DNA of 48,000 nt from Pseudohalioglobus lutimaris (lineage in GTDB: Bacteria; Pseudomonadota; Gammaproteobacteria; Pseudomonadales; Halieaceae). Where the stretch lies: the NCBI RefSeq assembly GCF_002866825.1, contig NZ_PKUS01000041.1, forward strand, positions 1 to 48,000, in the 5' to 3' direction. The first letter of the stretch is position 1. Each line of letters starts with the position of its first letter. The translations under genes and the position numbers were made by a program. Positions 16,149 to 25,000 of the stretch are shown one piece after another. The notes below the pieces were generated by a model. That model made no database searches, was not told where the DNA came from, and saw nothing but the letters and a program-made list of their open reading frames with translations.

Positions 16149-18057
16149 TAGCTCCCGTAAGCAATCCGTCGTGGCGATCGCACCCGTCCTTGCAGCGCTG
16201 TTTGCACTGCTGCTTTGCGTGCAGACCAGCGCCCAGGCAGCACTGCAGGTGCAAGTAGACGGACTACGGGGCGTCGCCCGTGATAACGTTCGCGCCTCGC
16301 TCAGTATCGCCCGGCGCCAGCAGGACCCGGAACTCGACGCGGCCACCATCCAGGCACTGCATGACCAGGCCGAGCTGGAGATTAGCCGGGCGCTGGAGCC
16401 GTTCGGCTACTATCGTCCGCAAATCACCTCATTGCTACAGCCCCCCACCGAGAGCAGCCCGGACTGGCGGGCCCGCTATCAAATAGATGCAGGCGAAAAA
16501 ATACCTATAGCCGAAATGCAACTGACAGTAGTCGGAGCGGGGCAGAACAATGACGAGGTGCAGGCTCTGTCAGAGGGTTTCCCACTGCGCCGGGATTCCA
16601 CCCTGGACCACCGGCGGTATGAACACACCAAGCGCGAGTTGATGGAACAACTTCGTAACCTCGGCTATCTGGATGCGGTGTTTACCGCGCATAAGGTGGA
16701 GGTTGATATGGCCACCTACAGCGCCCGCATCGCATTGCGTGTGGACACCGGCCCGGGCTATGTCTTCGGGCCAATCACTTTCGCGCAAAACCAGTTTGCA
16801 ACGGACTACCTGCAGCACTACCTGGTGATCACCCCGGGCCAACCATTCGACCCGGCAGCAATCTCCCGGCAGCGCACCGCATTGAGCAAGAGCGGACACT
16901 TCCGCGAAGTCACGATCGTAACGGGTGAACCTGCCGATGCGGAACGGCCGGCCATTCCACTGCATATCCAACTGACTCCATTTAAGCCCAATCGCTACCG
17001 GGGGCGCCTGGGCTGGGGCACCGACTACGGCTTTGGTGTACAGCTTGACTGGACCCGGCGCTACGTGGGCAAACGCGGTCACTACTTCAACCTCGGCGGC
17101 TCTGTAGTAGAAGAGCGCCAGCGGCTGGCCGGCGATGCGAGTTACACCATACCGCTGGACCCCTTATCCGGCGGCAGCCTGGAGATCGCCGCCCGTCACG
17201 AAAGCAAGGACCTGACATTCGAGGAAGTGGATCTGGATGAGGGCGGAGAGAGCCGCATCGCGACCAACATCGCCTCGCTGATCTGGCACAGGCCCAATCG
17301 CCAGTGGAGTGGATTCGAATTCCGGCACAGTATCGGTCTCAGCTTGGTAGGTGAGACCTATGACGTCTTCGAAGTGCTATTCGGCAACCTGCCCTCCCGT
17401 TCGCAAGATGACTTAATCGACGTTATCGGCCCAGAGGCCTACAACACGCTGGCGCCGGACTTCGAAGCCCTGGTGCCAAGACTGCAACTTAACTTTCGCC
17501 GCAGCGACGATCCACTGTACATTCGCCGCGGCGATTTCTACAACCTTGAATTGCTGGGCACCGAGGAAAGCTTTGGTTCCAACACCAGCTTCTGGCAAGC
17601 GCGGCTGAACACCTGGAATATACTGCCGGTAGGAGACCGCAACCGGCTTTTGCTGCGCTCTGCCTGGGGCTATACAGACGCAGAAAGCAAAACCGCGCTG
17701 GGCATCAACTTCAACCAGGTACCCGAGTATTTCGAATTTCGCGCCGGTGGCGCACGCAGCGTACGCGGTTATGGTTTTGAAGAACTATTCGCGGCAGACA
17801 CCATTACCGGCGGCAAACACTTGGCCGTTGCCAGTGTGGAATATGAACACGAGTTCATCAGCAACTTCAGTGCCGCCGTTTTCCTGGATGCGGGTAACGC
17901 CTTTAACGATTTCGATGATATCGATGAAAAACTGGGCGCTGGATTCGGCCTGCGCTGGCGTTCACCCGTTGGGCTGGCACGCATCGATGTGGGCTTCCCG
18001 CTGGACGATGCCGAGGACTCTTTCCAGATCTATATTACGGTAGGACCTGAATTCTAG
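16138..18057 (+). CDS. tamA: autotransporter assembly complex protein TamA
   Basis: A 639-residue Omp85-superfamily outer-membrane protein. The signal peptide has core VLAALFALLLCVQTSAQA. Three POTRA domains follow at about residues 40-285, beginning ALQVQVDGLRGVARDNVRASL. A 16-strand barrel follows, with the RGYGFEEL hallmark of the L6 loop (near residue 540) and terminal aromatic GPEF. It partners TamB in the TAM complex. The start is poorly marked: the first option is TTG at 16138 overlapping the tamB end by 11 bases, and a GTG at 16171 is an alternative that keeps the signal peptide. No Shine-Dalgarno is evident, so translational coupling to tamB is likely. Confidence 0.94.
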   Translation: MNADSSRKQSVVAIAPVLAALFALLLCVQTSAQAALQVQVDGLRGVARDNVRASLSIARRQQDPELDAATIQALHDQAELEISRALEPFGYYRPQITSLLQPPTESSPDWRARYQIDAGEKIPIAEMQLTVVGAGQNNDEVQALSEGFPLRRDSTLDHRRYEHTKRELMEQLRNLGYLDAVFTAHKVEVDMATYSARIALRVDTGPGYVFGPITFAQNQFATDYLQHYLVITPGQPFDPAAISRQRTALSKSGHFREVTIVTGEPADAERPAIPLHIQLTPFKPNRYRGRLGWGTDYGFGVQLDWTRRYVGKRGHYFNLGGSVVEERQRLAGDASYTIPLDPLSGGSLEIAARHESKDLTFEEVDLDEGGESRIATNIASLIWHRPNRQWSGFEFRHSIGLSLVGETYDVFEVLFGNLPSRSQDDLIDVIGPEAYNTLAPDFEALVPRLQLNFRRSDDPLYIRRGDFYNLELLGTEESFGSNTSFWQARLNTWNILPVGDRNRLLLRSAWGYTDAESKTALGINFNQVPEYFEFRAGGARSVRGYGFEELFAADTITGGKHLAVASVEYEHEFISNFSAAVFLDAGNAFNDFDDIDEKLGAGFGLRWRSPVGLARIDVGFPLDDAEDSFQIYITVGPEF

Positions 18058-18067
18058 GTCTCAAACA

Positions 18068-19123
18068 TCAGGCCCGCAGACCCAGCGCATCACGCAGTTG
18101 CTCAGGTGAGCGCAACGACGCAAGCGTAAAGTGTATTCTTTCCAGCGTACGCAGCACATAGTTGCTGTCCTGCCAGGCGTCTCCCATGGCCAAGGTGACA
18201 GCGGCGCCCAACCAGGGGTAGACCGCCTGAATGGCGTACTGTCGCTGCAGCTCTGCCAAATCCGGAGCATTTACGCCAGCCTTGTGCAATTCATCGCGAT
18301 AAAACTGCAGCAGCGCGGGCGACTGTTCCAACTGCTTATCCGGTGCCAGCGTGCCCGCCAGAAAGTACCCCACGTCACGCAGGGCCGGACCCTGCGCCAA
18401 TAGTGCCCAGTCAAGGAAACCCGGCGCAGCGCGCCGTTCGTCGTAAAACAGATTGCCGTCGTGCACGTCACCATGAATCAGCGTGACCTCTCCCTCGCGC
18501 CACAGCCTGTGTACCGCGTCCTCATGCTGCAGGTACATCTCGCACAGTTGGCTGAATAATGGTGGCATGCTAGTGCCGTGTGCACTCAATGCACGCGGCA
18601 GTAACTGACGGGCTATCTCATGCTGCCTGATCGGGCCTACCCAACTGAGATCGTCATCAAAGCGGGGGGACTGCCAGTAGCCTGCATGCAGGCTGGCGAA
18701 AGCGGAGAGCACTTCACACAAATAACTCGGTGAATAGCGGGTCGCGGCATTGCGGAAAGTGCAACCGCTATCCTGCAGTTGCTCCAGCACCATCACGTAA
18801 CGCTCGCCGCTCTGGTTCCAGTCGGCAAAATAACAATGAGGCACACGCAGCGGTAAGTCGACGGACAACTCGCGGTAAAAGCGAGCCTCGCGCAGGCCCA
18901 TACCGCTGGAGGTCACAAACGCTCGTTGCTGTGGGTCTGCCGGGGGCAGTTTCACAAACAGGCGCGCAGGCAAGCCGCAATCTTTTGCGTAGTTTACCGC
19001 GATCTGTGCCCGACCCGTTGTACCGTTATCCGTGCCCTCGACCCGAACCGATCTGACCATTACCCCCAGGGCATCACCCAGCCACGCCGGGGTCAGCTCT
19101 GATATGGTTTGCGGTATCGCCAT
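18068..19123 (-). CDS. phosphotransferase family protein (APH/CHK-like kinase)
   Basis: A 351-residue small-molecule kinase of the aminoglycoside-phosphotransferase/ecdysteroid-kinase-like superfamily. The catalytic loop is LIHGDVHDGNLFYD (residues about 215-228), with Asp as base and Asn for metal. The magnesium-binding DFG-equivalent is FLDWALLAQGPALRDVGYFLAG. The ATP-site Lys is in ARLFVKLPP. Proteins like this in marine and soil bacteria often sit with acyl-CoA dehydrogenases and SDRs; here it follows ybaK by 12 bases on the same strand. Substrate unknown; there is no reason to call it an antibiotic resistance gene. It converges with tamA with only 10 bases between the stops. Confidence 0.86.
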   Translation of the reverse strand: MAIPQTISELTPAWLGDALGVMVRSVRVEGTDNGTTGRAQIAVNYAKDCGLPARLFVKLPPADPQQRAFVTSSGMGLREARFYRELSVDLPLRVPHCYFADWNQSGERYVMVLEQLQDSGCTFRNAATRYSPSYLCEVLSAFASLHAGYWQSPRFDDDLSWVGPIRQHEIARQLLPRALSAHGTSMPPLFSQLCEMYLQHEDAVHRLWREGEVTLIHGDVHDGNLFYDERRAAPGFLDWALLAQGPALRDVGYFLAGTLAPDKQLEQSPALLQFYRDELHKAGVNAPDLAELQRQYAIQAVYPWLGAAVTLAMGDAWQDSNYVLRTLERIHFTLASLRSPEQLRDALGLRA

Positions 19124-19135
19124 GTTGGCCCCCGA

Positions 19136-19603
19136 CTATTTCTGAATCGTCGCCATGCTGGCGCTGAGCAAACGAGACAGGTCATCGGGTGATAGCTCAA
19201 TCTCCAGGCCGCGCCGACCGGCGCTGACGAAAATTGTCGCAAAGGCCGCGGCAGAACTGTCAATCACCGTGCGCAGGCGCTTCTTTTGCCCCATTGGGCT
19301 GACACCCCCAAGCACATAACCGGTGCTGCGCTGCACAGTATCCGGGGCGGCCATGTTCACCTTTTTCGCCCCCAGCACCCGGGTCATACTCTTCATGCAC
19401 AACTGCTTGTCTACCGGCACGACCGCTACCGCCAACCCGGCCCCCTCCAGGCTGACCACCAACGTCTTGAATACCCTGGCGGGCGCAAGCTGTAGCTTCT
19501 GCGCCGCCTCAAGCCCATAGGACTCGTTGTCTGCATCGTGTTCGTAGGCGTGAATGGTATGCGCGATGGCTAGCTGCTTGACCATGTTGATCGCCGGTGT
19601 CAT
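19136..19603 (-). CDS. ybaK: Cys-tRNA(Pro)/Cys-tRNA(Cys) deacylase YbaK
   Basis: A 155-residue protein matching YbaK/EbsC in length and motifs. It starts TPAINMVKQLAIAHTIHAYEHD, has SYGLEAAQKLQLAPARVFKTL with the catalytic-site Lys, and VLGGVSPMGQKKRLRTVID, the YbaK signature that lines the thioester pocket. The enzyme hydrolyses cysteine wrongly attached to tRNA-Pro by prolyl-tRNA synthetase, acting in trans in the cytoplasm. There is no clear Shine-Dalgarno before the first ATG, but the TPA N-terminus is typical of the family, so I keep it. Confidence 0.93.
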   Translation of the reverse strand: MTPAINMVKQLAIAHTIHAYEHDADNESYGLEAAQKLQLAPARVFKTLVVSLEGAGLAVAVVPVDKQLCMKSMTRVLGAKKVNMAAPDTVQRSTGYVLGGVSPMGQKKRLRTVIDSSAAAFATIFVSAGRRGLEIELSPDDLSRLLSASMATIQK

Positions 19604-19635
19604 CGCAGAGCGCTACAGCGGTAAAACGGGGTACA

Positions 19636-20019
19636 TCAGGACCCGTTATAGATCTTTTCTGCTTTTTCCCGATAGGAGAGACACTCCGGTGTTTCCACCC
19701 TGGACCCGTCCCGAAAGTCCGCGCAGCTGAGATTCGCCATGCTGCGCATACAGGCGACAGCGGAAGCATAGAGTTCATGCTCCACAGGCACTTCCTGAAT
19801 ACCCTCGCTCATGGCCGCGCACATACCCTCCAGGATGGGCTCCATCATAGCCTTTAGTTCCGGGGTGAGTTCCTGTTGGTTGAGTTCCGCCAGTGAACAG
19901 GCTTTCACTTTCTCACACAGGTCATTGGCGGCAGACTCCAGGCTTTCCGCGCTGGCTGTGGTCATCGCGAGCAGCAGGGCCATCCCTGCACCGACGTTAA
20001 GTAAACGGGGGAAAAGCAT
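19636..20019 (-). CDS. exported cysteine-rich protein, unknown function
   Basis: A 127-residue protein from the ATG at 20019 (MLFPRLLNVGAG), which has AAGGAG at ideal spacing; a longer frame to 20073 has no such signal. Signal peptide: hydrophobic core MALLLAMTTASA with cleavage after residue 24. The mature chain is about 103 residues, helical and acidic, with six cysteines (DLCEKVKAC, GMCAAM, VACMRS, LSCADF, PECLSY), so three disulfides are plausible. I do not recognise the family. It lies 58 bases downstream of fhs and 32 bases upstream of ybaK on one strand. Confidence 0.72.
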   Translation of the reverse strand: MLFPRLLNVGAGMALLLAMTTASAESLESAANDLCEKVKACSLAELNQQELTPELKAMMEPILEGMCAAMSEGIQEVPVEHELYASAVACMRSMANLSCADFRDGSRVETPECLSYREKAEKIYNGS

Positions 20020-20077
20020 TGTTATCTCCTTGATTGTCGAATAATCGTCTAAACACCCGGGCGATGAACTCACTCAT

Positions 20078-21748
20078 TCAGAACAGCCCTTCGATTTGTC
20101 CCTGTGCGTTCACGTAAATATTATTTGCCGCCGGGGAGCGTGGCAGGCCCGGCATGCGCATGATGTCACCGCAGACAACCACCAGGAATTCGGCTCCGGC
20201 CGCCAGGGCCAACTCGCGCACTTTAACACGGTGATTCCCGGGGGCACCCACTAAACGCGGGTCGGTGGAAAAACTGTACTGGGTCTTGGCCATACAGACC
20301 GGGAAATGGCCATAGCCTTCCGCCTCAAACTGATCAAACTGCTCGCGAACCTTCTGGTCCGCATCCAGGTCGTCGGCCCCGTAGACATTGCGCGCCACTG
20401 TACGTGCTTTTTCCCAGAGACTGAGGTGGTCATCGTAGAGTGTGCGAAACTGCGCCTGACTACTGTCGGCCAGGTCTGCAACCTGGGTGGCGAGATCAAT
20501 CGCGCCCTCTCCGCCGTCCCGGTGATGCGTGCACAAGTGTGCTTCCAGGCCCCTGCTCTGTGTATAGGTTTTGATCGCCGCGATTTCCGCTTCTGTGTCA
20601 TCGGCAAAGTGATTGATAGCCACCGTGAGGGGAATACCGTACTGACCACAATTGCGGATGTGCCGGCCCAGGTTTTCCAGCCCGGCCTCCAGCGCCGGCA
20701 GGTTTTCCTCGGTCAGGGCGTCTCTGGCCACACCACCGTGCATTTTCAGGGCGCGCACAGTCACCACGATAACCGCTGCATCGGGCGTCAGCCCTGACTT
20801 TCGGCATTTGATATTAAAGAACTTTTCCGCGCCCAGGTCCGCGCCAAAACCCGCTTCAGTGACCACATAATCAGAAAGTTTCAGCGCTGTTTGTGTAGCG
20901 ATAACCGAGTTACAACCATGCGCGATATTGGCGAACGGGCCGCCATGAATAAACGCCGGATTGTTTTCCAGTGTTTGCACCAGGTTGGGTGCCAGCGCAT
21001 CGCGCAACAGCGCGGTCATTGCGCCCGATGCCTGTAGCTGCGCAGCGGTCACCGGTTCGCGATCCCGTGTATAGCCGATAACTATGCTACCCAGGCGCCG
21101 CTGCAGGTCCTCGATATTCTGTGCGAGGCAAAAGATGGCCATGACCTCGGAAGCAACGGTAATGTCGTAGCCGCCCTCCATGGGAAAACCGTTGCCGGGA
21201 CCGCCTATGCCGGTGACGATTTGCCGCAATTGGCGGTCATTGATGTCCACCACTCTGCGCCAGGTCACCCTGCGGAGGTCGAGGCGCAACTCATTACTCC
21301 AGTGAATGTAATTGTCGATCATGGCCGCCAGCAGGTTGTGGGCAGCGCCAATAGCGTGCATATCGCCGGTAAAGTGCAGATTGATATCTTCCATTGGTAC
21401 CACCTGCGACATGCCGCCGCCGGCCGCACCACCCTTGAGCCCGAAGCAGGGGCCCAGACTGGGCTCGCGCAGGCATACGGAGGCCTTTTTGCCCAGTTGG
21501 TTCATGGCATCGGCGAGACCAATCGCCACCGTGGTCTTGCCCTCCCCCGCCGGCGTCGGGCTCATCGCAGTGACCAGCACCAGCTTACCATTGGGGCGGT
21601 CCTGTAATGAGTTAACATAATCCAGCTCGATCTTTGCCTTGTAATGTCCGTAGGGAATGACCTGGGCGCGATCCACGCCTAGATCACTGGCAATGTCGAT
21701 AACCGGGCGCATTGTCGCCTCGCGGGCGATTTCTATATCGGACTTCAC
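20078..21748 (-). CDS. fhs: formate-tetrahydrofolate ligase
   Basis: A 556-residue enzyme, the standard FTHFS length. It joins formate to tetrahydrofolate with ATP to give 10-formyl-THF for purine and one-carbon metabolism. The P-loop [19 protein letters not shown] lies at about residues 57-75. Further motifs are [40 protein letters not shown] and [17 protein letters not shown]-like sequence, all hallmarks of the family. I choose the GTG at 21748 ([11 protein letters not shown]) because AAGGAG stands 7 bases upstream; the frame runs open 13 codons further without support. The upstream region is long (over 400 bases) and structured. FTHFS is present in only a part of the Gammaproteobacteria. 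Confidence 0.95.
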   Translation of the reverse strand: MKSDIEIAREATMRPVIDIASDLGVDRAQVIPYGHYKAKIELDYVNSLQDRPNGKLVLVTAMSPTPAGEGKTTVAIGLADAMNQLGKKASVCLREPSLGPCFGLKGGAAGGGMSQVVPMEDINLHFTGDMHAIGAAHNLLAAMIDNYIHWSNELRLDLRRVTWRRVVDINDRQLRQIVTGIGGPGNGFPMEGGYDITVASEVMAIFCLAQNIEDLQRRLGSIVIGYTRDREPVTAAQLQASGAMTALLRDALAPNLVQTLENNPAFIHGGPFANIAHGCNSVIATQTALKLSDYVVTEAGFGADLGAEKFFNIKCRKSGLTPDAAVIVVTVRALKMHGGVARDALTEENLPALEAGLENLGRHIRNCGQYGIPLTVAINHFADDTEAEIAAIKTYTQSRGLEAHLCTHHRDGGEGAIDLATQVADLADSSQAQFRTLYDDHLSLWEKARTVARNVYGADDLDADQKVREQFDQFEAEGYGHFPVCMAKTQYSFSTDPRLVGAPGNHRVKVRELALAAGAEFLVVVCGDIMRMPGLPRSPAANNIYVNAQGQIEGLF

Positions 21749-21998
21749 GCAGCTTCTCCTTATTTTTCTGCCAGCGCCCAGGGGCAAGCCGCCATTCGGC
21801 GGCGCTGGCTGTGAATTTTTTCACACTTGCGCTGATTACCATTGACCATGATCAAACTCACACGCAGTATACCCCTCTGGCCCAGGGTGGCAGGCGTGCA
21901 ATTGTGCAATTTCCACCACCCCTTGCAACCACGGGCATCGTTACCGAAATTACTGAGCTGAATACATGACCACACTACATCAAACATACAGCAGCAAA

Positions 21999-22116
21999 CG
22001 ATACGTCGTATCGCCCGTCTGTATGTGGGCGGTTAGCGTGGTTTGAGGAAGCATTTGTAATCATCCTGATTAGTAAAAGAGGCCTCCGAGAACCCTGATT
22101 CCGGAGGCCTTTTTTT
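21999..22116 (+). ncRNA. candidate small RNA or 5' leader RNA with terminator
   Basis: Four consecutive hairpins end in a classical intrinsic terminator, with no open reading frame and no upstream plus-strand gene for thousands of bases that the terminator could serve. A terminator with nothing coding before it implies that something non-coding is transcribed on the plus strand. I found no convincing promoter by eye, so the 5' end is a guess. The alternatives are attenuation of the MFS mRNA, or an insulator stopping stray transcripts, including minus-strand ones. Confidence 0.35.
22080..22116 (+). terminator. strong intrinsic terminator
   Basis: A 9-bp perfect GC-rich stem AGGCCTCCG (22080-22088) / CGGAGGCCT (22102-22110) with a 13-base loop, followed by a run of seven T (22110-22116) overlapping the stem's last base. 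On the minus strand the stem is followed by CTCTTTTAC, a weaker tract. The loop contains an 11-base element complementary to the MFS leader. Confidence 0.85.
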
Positions 22117-22175
22117 ATTCTTGATAAAAATATCTGCGTCACCGTTCAGGGTTCTCCCAAACAGGGAATAGAACC

Positions 22176-22188
22176 GTGACCAGGTCAC
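22176..22188. promoter_or_regulatory. palindrome over the MFS start codon
   Basis: GTGACC-A-GGTCAC is a perfect inverted repeat whose first three bases are the GTG start codon. As RNA it would be a tight hairpin (three-base loop after opening the inner pair) hiding the start. As DNA it could be a dimer operator. It also encodes MTRSL, so chance is possible. Confidence 0.35.
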
Positions 22189-23423
22189 TGCAAAACAACA
22201 TCAAAGCGATTTACCTGCTGGGGTTTTTTACCGGCTTCATGGTAGTCATACCCGTTTTCGTGCCGCTGCTGCAGGGCCACGGATTGTCCATGAGTCAGGT
22301 GCTGCAAACCCAGGCGCTGTTTGCGCTCACCATCGCCCTGTGTGAAGTCCCCTCCGGCTACCTGGCGGATCTGTGGGGACGTCGCAACGCCATACTGGTG
22401 GGCTCCGGTCTCAACGCGCTTGGCTTTTTTTCCTTGCTGTGGGCCGACAGTTTCGTCGATTTTCTCGCCTATGAGTTCATACTGGGGCTGGGCTTCAGCC
22501 TGATTTCAGGGTCTGACCTTGCCCTGCTTTACGACACCGAAGTGTACCTGCGGGAGCGTGGCCTGCGTGGTGGCGCGGGGCCGGGGAAGTCCTTGAGCCG
22601 ATTGATCGCAGTCGAGGCGGCGGCCTCAGGCATCGCCGGTATCGGCGCCAGCCTGCTGTTGCTGTGGTCCATGGATTCAGTTGTTGTGGTACAGGCCTTC
22701 ACTGGATTTGCACCATTCCTGCTGGCGATGCTGCTGGTGGAAGCCCCACGCCCGGGATCCGGTAAGGATACAAGCACAACTGGTCACGGTGAAAATGCCA
22801 GGCGCATCATCGACCTGTTGCTGTTCGGCAAACCGGTCGTGTTGTGGACTGCCTTCGCTATTGCCGTTTTCGGGCTGTTGGCCGTCTACGTATTCTGGAT
22901 CTACCAGAAGTACTGGGAGATGCAGGGTGTGCCGGTCTCCTGGTTTGGTTATATCTGGGCGGCGTTCGCGCTCACCGTGAGCCTGTCCGCGCGTTTCAGC
23001 GAAGCAGTCGAACAACGTCTGGGCTATCGGCAGTTATTGGTGCTTATCGCTATCCTGCCCCTATGCGGACTGCTGGGCATGGCGCTGGGCAGCGGTTGGT
23101 GGGGCGTCATGTTCGGCTTCGCCATACAGGTTTCGCGCGGACTGTCCATGAGCCTGTTCTACGAAGCGCTCAACCGCCGGGTGCCCGGTGAGTTCCGCGC
23201 GACGGTGAATTCCCTTGTCAGCCTGGGGGTGCGCTCGATTTTTATCGTCACCGGGCCACTGCTCGGAATGGCACTGGACAAACAGGGCATGGAAACCACG
23301 CTATTTGGTCTGTTGGCTATTTTCGCGCCGCTAATGGGCCTGGTACTGGTACCGCTGGTGGTGCGCATTCACCGCGAGCAGGGCCAGGAGGCCAACGAGC
23401 GATCTGCTACCACCGCCGCCTGA
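22176..23423 (+). CDS. MFS transporter
   Basis: A 415-residue polytopic protein with about twelve transmembrane helices. The MFS loop 2-3 motif appears as GYLADLWGRRNAILVGSGL near residue 60. The central loop (residues 190-215) is hydrophilic and short. GTG is the start, with AGGGA about 9 bases upstream. The start codon is inside a 13-base palindrome (22176-22188). It shows no close resemblance to a known sugar or drug family by eye. It precedes nagA by 324 bases, which allows, but does not prove, a link to amino-sugar uptake. Confidence 0.87.
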   Translation: MTRSLQNNIKAIYLLGFFTGFMVVIPVFVPLLQGHGLSMSQVLQTQALFALTIALCEVPSGYLADLWGRRNAILVGSGLNALGFFSLLWADSFVDFLAYEFILGLGFSLISGSDLALLYDTEVYLRERGLRGGAGPGKSLSRLIAVEAAASGIAGIGASLLLLWSMDSVVVVQAFTGFAPFLLAMLLVEAPRPGSGKDTSTTGHGENARRIIDLLLFGKPVVLWTAFAIAVFGLLAVYVFWIYQKYWEMQGVPVSWFGYIWAAFALTVSLSARFSEAVEQRLGYRQLLVLIAILPLCGLLGMALGSGWWGVMFGFAIQVSRGLSMSLFYEALNRRVPGEFRATVNSLVSLGVRSIFIVTGPLLGMALDKQGMETTLFGLLAIFAPLMGLVLVPLVVRIHREQGQEANERSATTAA

Positions 23424-23537
23424 GTGCGGCGGTATTTCCCCTGGCCGTGCAGAGTTCAAAGAAGCAGCAAAAAGCCGGATGGATGAGTAGTGCGGTGGTT
23501 GATTTCCCAGTAAACTCCCAGCTGAAAGGGTCCTGAC

Positions 23538-23556
23538 GATAATGATAATACGCATA
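23538..23556 (+). promoter_or_regulatory. possible Fur box
   Basis: The 19-mer beginning GATAATGATAAT matches the classical Fur consensus at 14 of 19 positions. The first twelve are perfect and the distal half is degraded. It sits just upstream of a tiny open frame, 190 bases before nagA. There is no known iron gene next to it, so it may be fortuitous or may belong to an unannotated transcript. Confidence 0.25.
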
Positions 23557-23567
23557 CGGGAAACTAC

Positions 23568-23696
23568 ATGAAAGCAAGTGTTAGAGACACGGTAAACTGC
23601 ACTGGTGATCTATTAACAAGCATATCCCCAGCGATCAAACTGGCATCCACAGCTGTTGAGAGCACGCGCGATTGCGTGTCAGCGCGACACGCCTAG
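23568..23696 (+). CDS. possible 42-residue small protein
   Basis: An ATG-initiated frame of 42 codons, MKASVRDTVNCTGDLL to VSARHA then TAG, wholly inside the MFS-nagA gap. A modest GGGA lies about 7 bases before the ATG. No signal peptide, transmembrane helix or known motif is seen. Support is only the open frame with a start in a region otherwise without genes, directly after a Fur-box-like sequence. It could easily be chance. Confidence 0.2.
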   Translation: MKASVRDTVNCTGDLLTSISPAIKLASTAVESTRDCVSARHA

Positions 23697-23747
23697 TGTG
23701 CCGCAAAGAAGCGCATTCATACCCGGTCGTATGGTGAAGGACTAAAC

Positions 23748-24923
23748 ATGCCCGGCCACAGTCCGCCAACGGCGCTCAAGGCCCGTCAGGTCTTCGACGG
23801 CGAATACTGGCAGTGGGACCATGCAGTACTGCTGCGCGGAGAGTACATCGAAGACATCTGCCCTGCTGACGAAGTGCCCCAAGGTGTACCGGTTAACAAT
23901 CTGGGTGACGTCATCCTGGCGCCGGGACTGATCGATATACAGGTCAACGGCGGCGGCGGCCAGTTGTTCAATAATCAAGCGGACGCGCAAGCTGTAAGCC
24001 AAATTGCCGCAGCGCACCGACGCTTTGGCACGACCGGCCTGATGCCCACCATCATCAGCGACACGCCTGCGGTGCACCGCGCGGCTGCAAAGGCAATCAG
24101 TGAGGCTCGCCACAGTGGCGAAAAGGGCATTCTTGGTCTACATATCGAAGGCCCGTTCTTCGAACCGGGCCGACGCGGCACTCACAAGGCGGAGATGATT
24201 CGCCCGCTGGAAGATGCGGATCTAGCCTGGCTGTGCACCTTGCAAGACTTCCCGGTAATGCTGACGATCGCACCCGAGCACGTTACCTCTGACCAGCTGC
24301 GCGCGCTGGCCAGGGCCGGACTGTTATTGTGTGCTGGCCACACCAATGCAAACTACGCGGACATACGCCGCGCCATCGACTGCGGACTGCGCGGCTTTAC
24401 CCATCTGTTCAATGCCATGAGTCCGCTGACTGCGCGCGAACCCGGCACCGTTGGCGCGGCACTGGACGACAGCAACACCTGGGCTGGCATCATCGCCGAT
24501 GGGCACCATGTACACCCGACGACCATCAGCCTGGCAAAGCGCTGCAAATCGCCGGAGAAGCTGTTGCTGGTCAGTGACGCGATGGCAACTGTGGGCGCCG
24601 CCGATGACAGCTTTGAGCTCTACGGCGAGCGCATCCAGACTAAGGACGGACGCCTGGTGAACGCCGAGGGCAAGCTGGCCGGCAGCGCCATTGCGCTGAT
24701 TGATGCGGTACGCATTGCCCACCAGCTGTCGGGAATCGAACTGGGTGAATGCCTGCGCATGGCCTCGTTGTATCCCGCAGCATTCCTCAAACTGGAGGGG
24801 GAGCTTGGCCGCCTGCAGCGGGGCTATCGAGCTGATTTACTGTGTTTTGACGCCGGCTACCGCGTCACCGACACCTGGGTTGCAGGTCAACATGCGACGC
24901 ACGTACATCCTGCATGCGCGTGA
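23748..24923 (+). CDS. nagA: N-acetylglucosamine-6-phosphate deacetylase
   Basis: A 391-residue amidohydrolase converting GlcNAc-6-P to GlcN-6-P and acetate in amino-sugar catabolism and cell-wall recycling. It has PGLIDIQVNGGGG near residue 63, metal-site HIEGPFFEPGRRGTH, AGHTNA and FTHLFNAMSPL with the metal-binding histidines, IIADGHHVHP, and the catalytic Asp in LLVSDAMATVG. All main family motifs are intact. GAAGGA stands 8 bases before the ATG. No nagB, nagE or nagK is beside it. It is a lone copy whose partner genes lie elsewhere or are replaced. Confidence 0.95.
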   Translation: MPGHSPPTALKARQVFDGEYWQWDHAVLLRGEYIEDICPADEVPQGVPVNNLGDVILAPGLIDIQVNGGGGQLFNNQADAQAVSQIAAAHRRFGTTGLMPTIISDTPAVHRAAAKAISEARHSGEKGILGLHIEGPFFEPGRRGTHKAEMIRPLEDADLAWLCTLQDFPVMLTIAPEHVTSDQLRALARAGLLLCAGHTNANYADIRRAIDCGLRGFTHLFNAMSPLTAREPGTVGAALDDSNTWAGIIADGHHVHPTTISLAKRCKSPEKLLLVSDAMATVGAADDSFELYGERIQTKDGRLVNAEGKLAGSAIALIDAVRIAHQLSGIELGECLRMASLYPAAFLKLEGELGRLQRGYRADLLCFDAGYRVTDTWVAGQHATHVHPACA

Positions 24924-25000
24924 ACTCGTGTTAAAAGTAGATTGACCCCACTCTCAATTCCAGCAATCCTAAGGGATAACTTTAAACAACAGGAAAGCCC

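Larger units (their letters stand above)
21749..22175. other. 427-base structured intergenic region between fhs and the MFS gene
   Basis: No gene is recognisable. On the plus strand three small perfect hairpins lie in order: CGATAC/GTATCG at 21999-22013, CGCCC/GGGCG at 22012-22031 and TAATCA/TGATTA at 22058-22072. A strong terminator follows (22080-22116), then the MFS leader. A direct repeat TGCAATT occurs at 21897 and 21905. The fhs promoter must lie here on the minus strand. TATACT occurs there at 21868-21873 as a possible -10, but without a good -35. The region may encode a small RNA or a leader attenuator. Confidence 0.5.
23424..23747. other. 324-base region between the MFS gene and nagA
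   Basis: It holds a CCGCCG/CGGCGG hairpin just at the MFS stop, a half-conserved Fur-box-like sequence (23538-23556), and a 42-codon open frame (23568-23696). GAAGGA stands before nagA. No RNA gene or mobile element was seen. Confidence 0.5.

Noticed and set aside
18068-19123. Antibiotic-resistance aminoglycoside phosphotransferase
   Set aside because: The HGDxHxxN and DW motifs are shared by a wide kinase superfamily. The sequence looks like the ecdysteroid-kinase-like branch and sits with housekeeping genes.
21749-22175. A folate or purine riboswitch ahead of fhs
   Set aside because: The hairpins are clustered on the plus-strand side near the MFS gene, far from the fhs start, and do not show the conserved core of a known folate or purine riboswitch.
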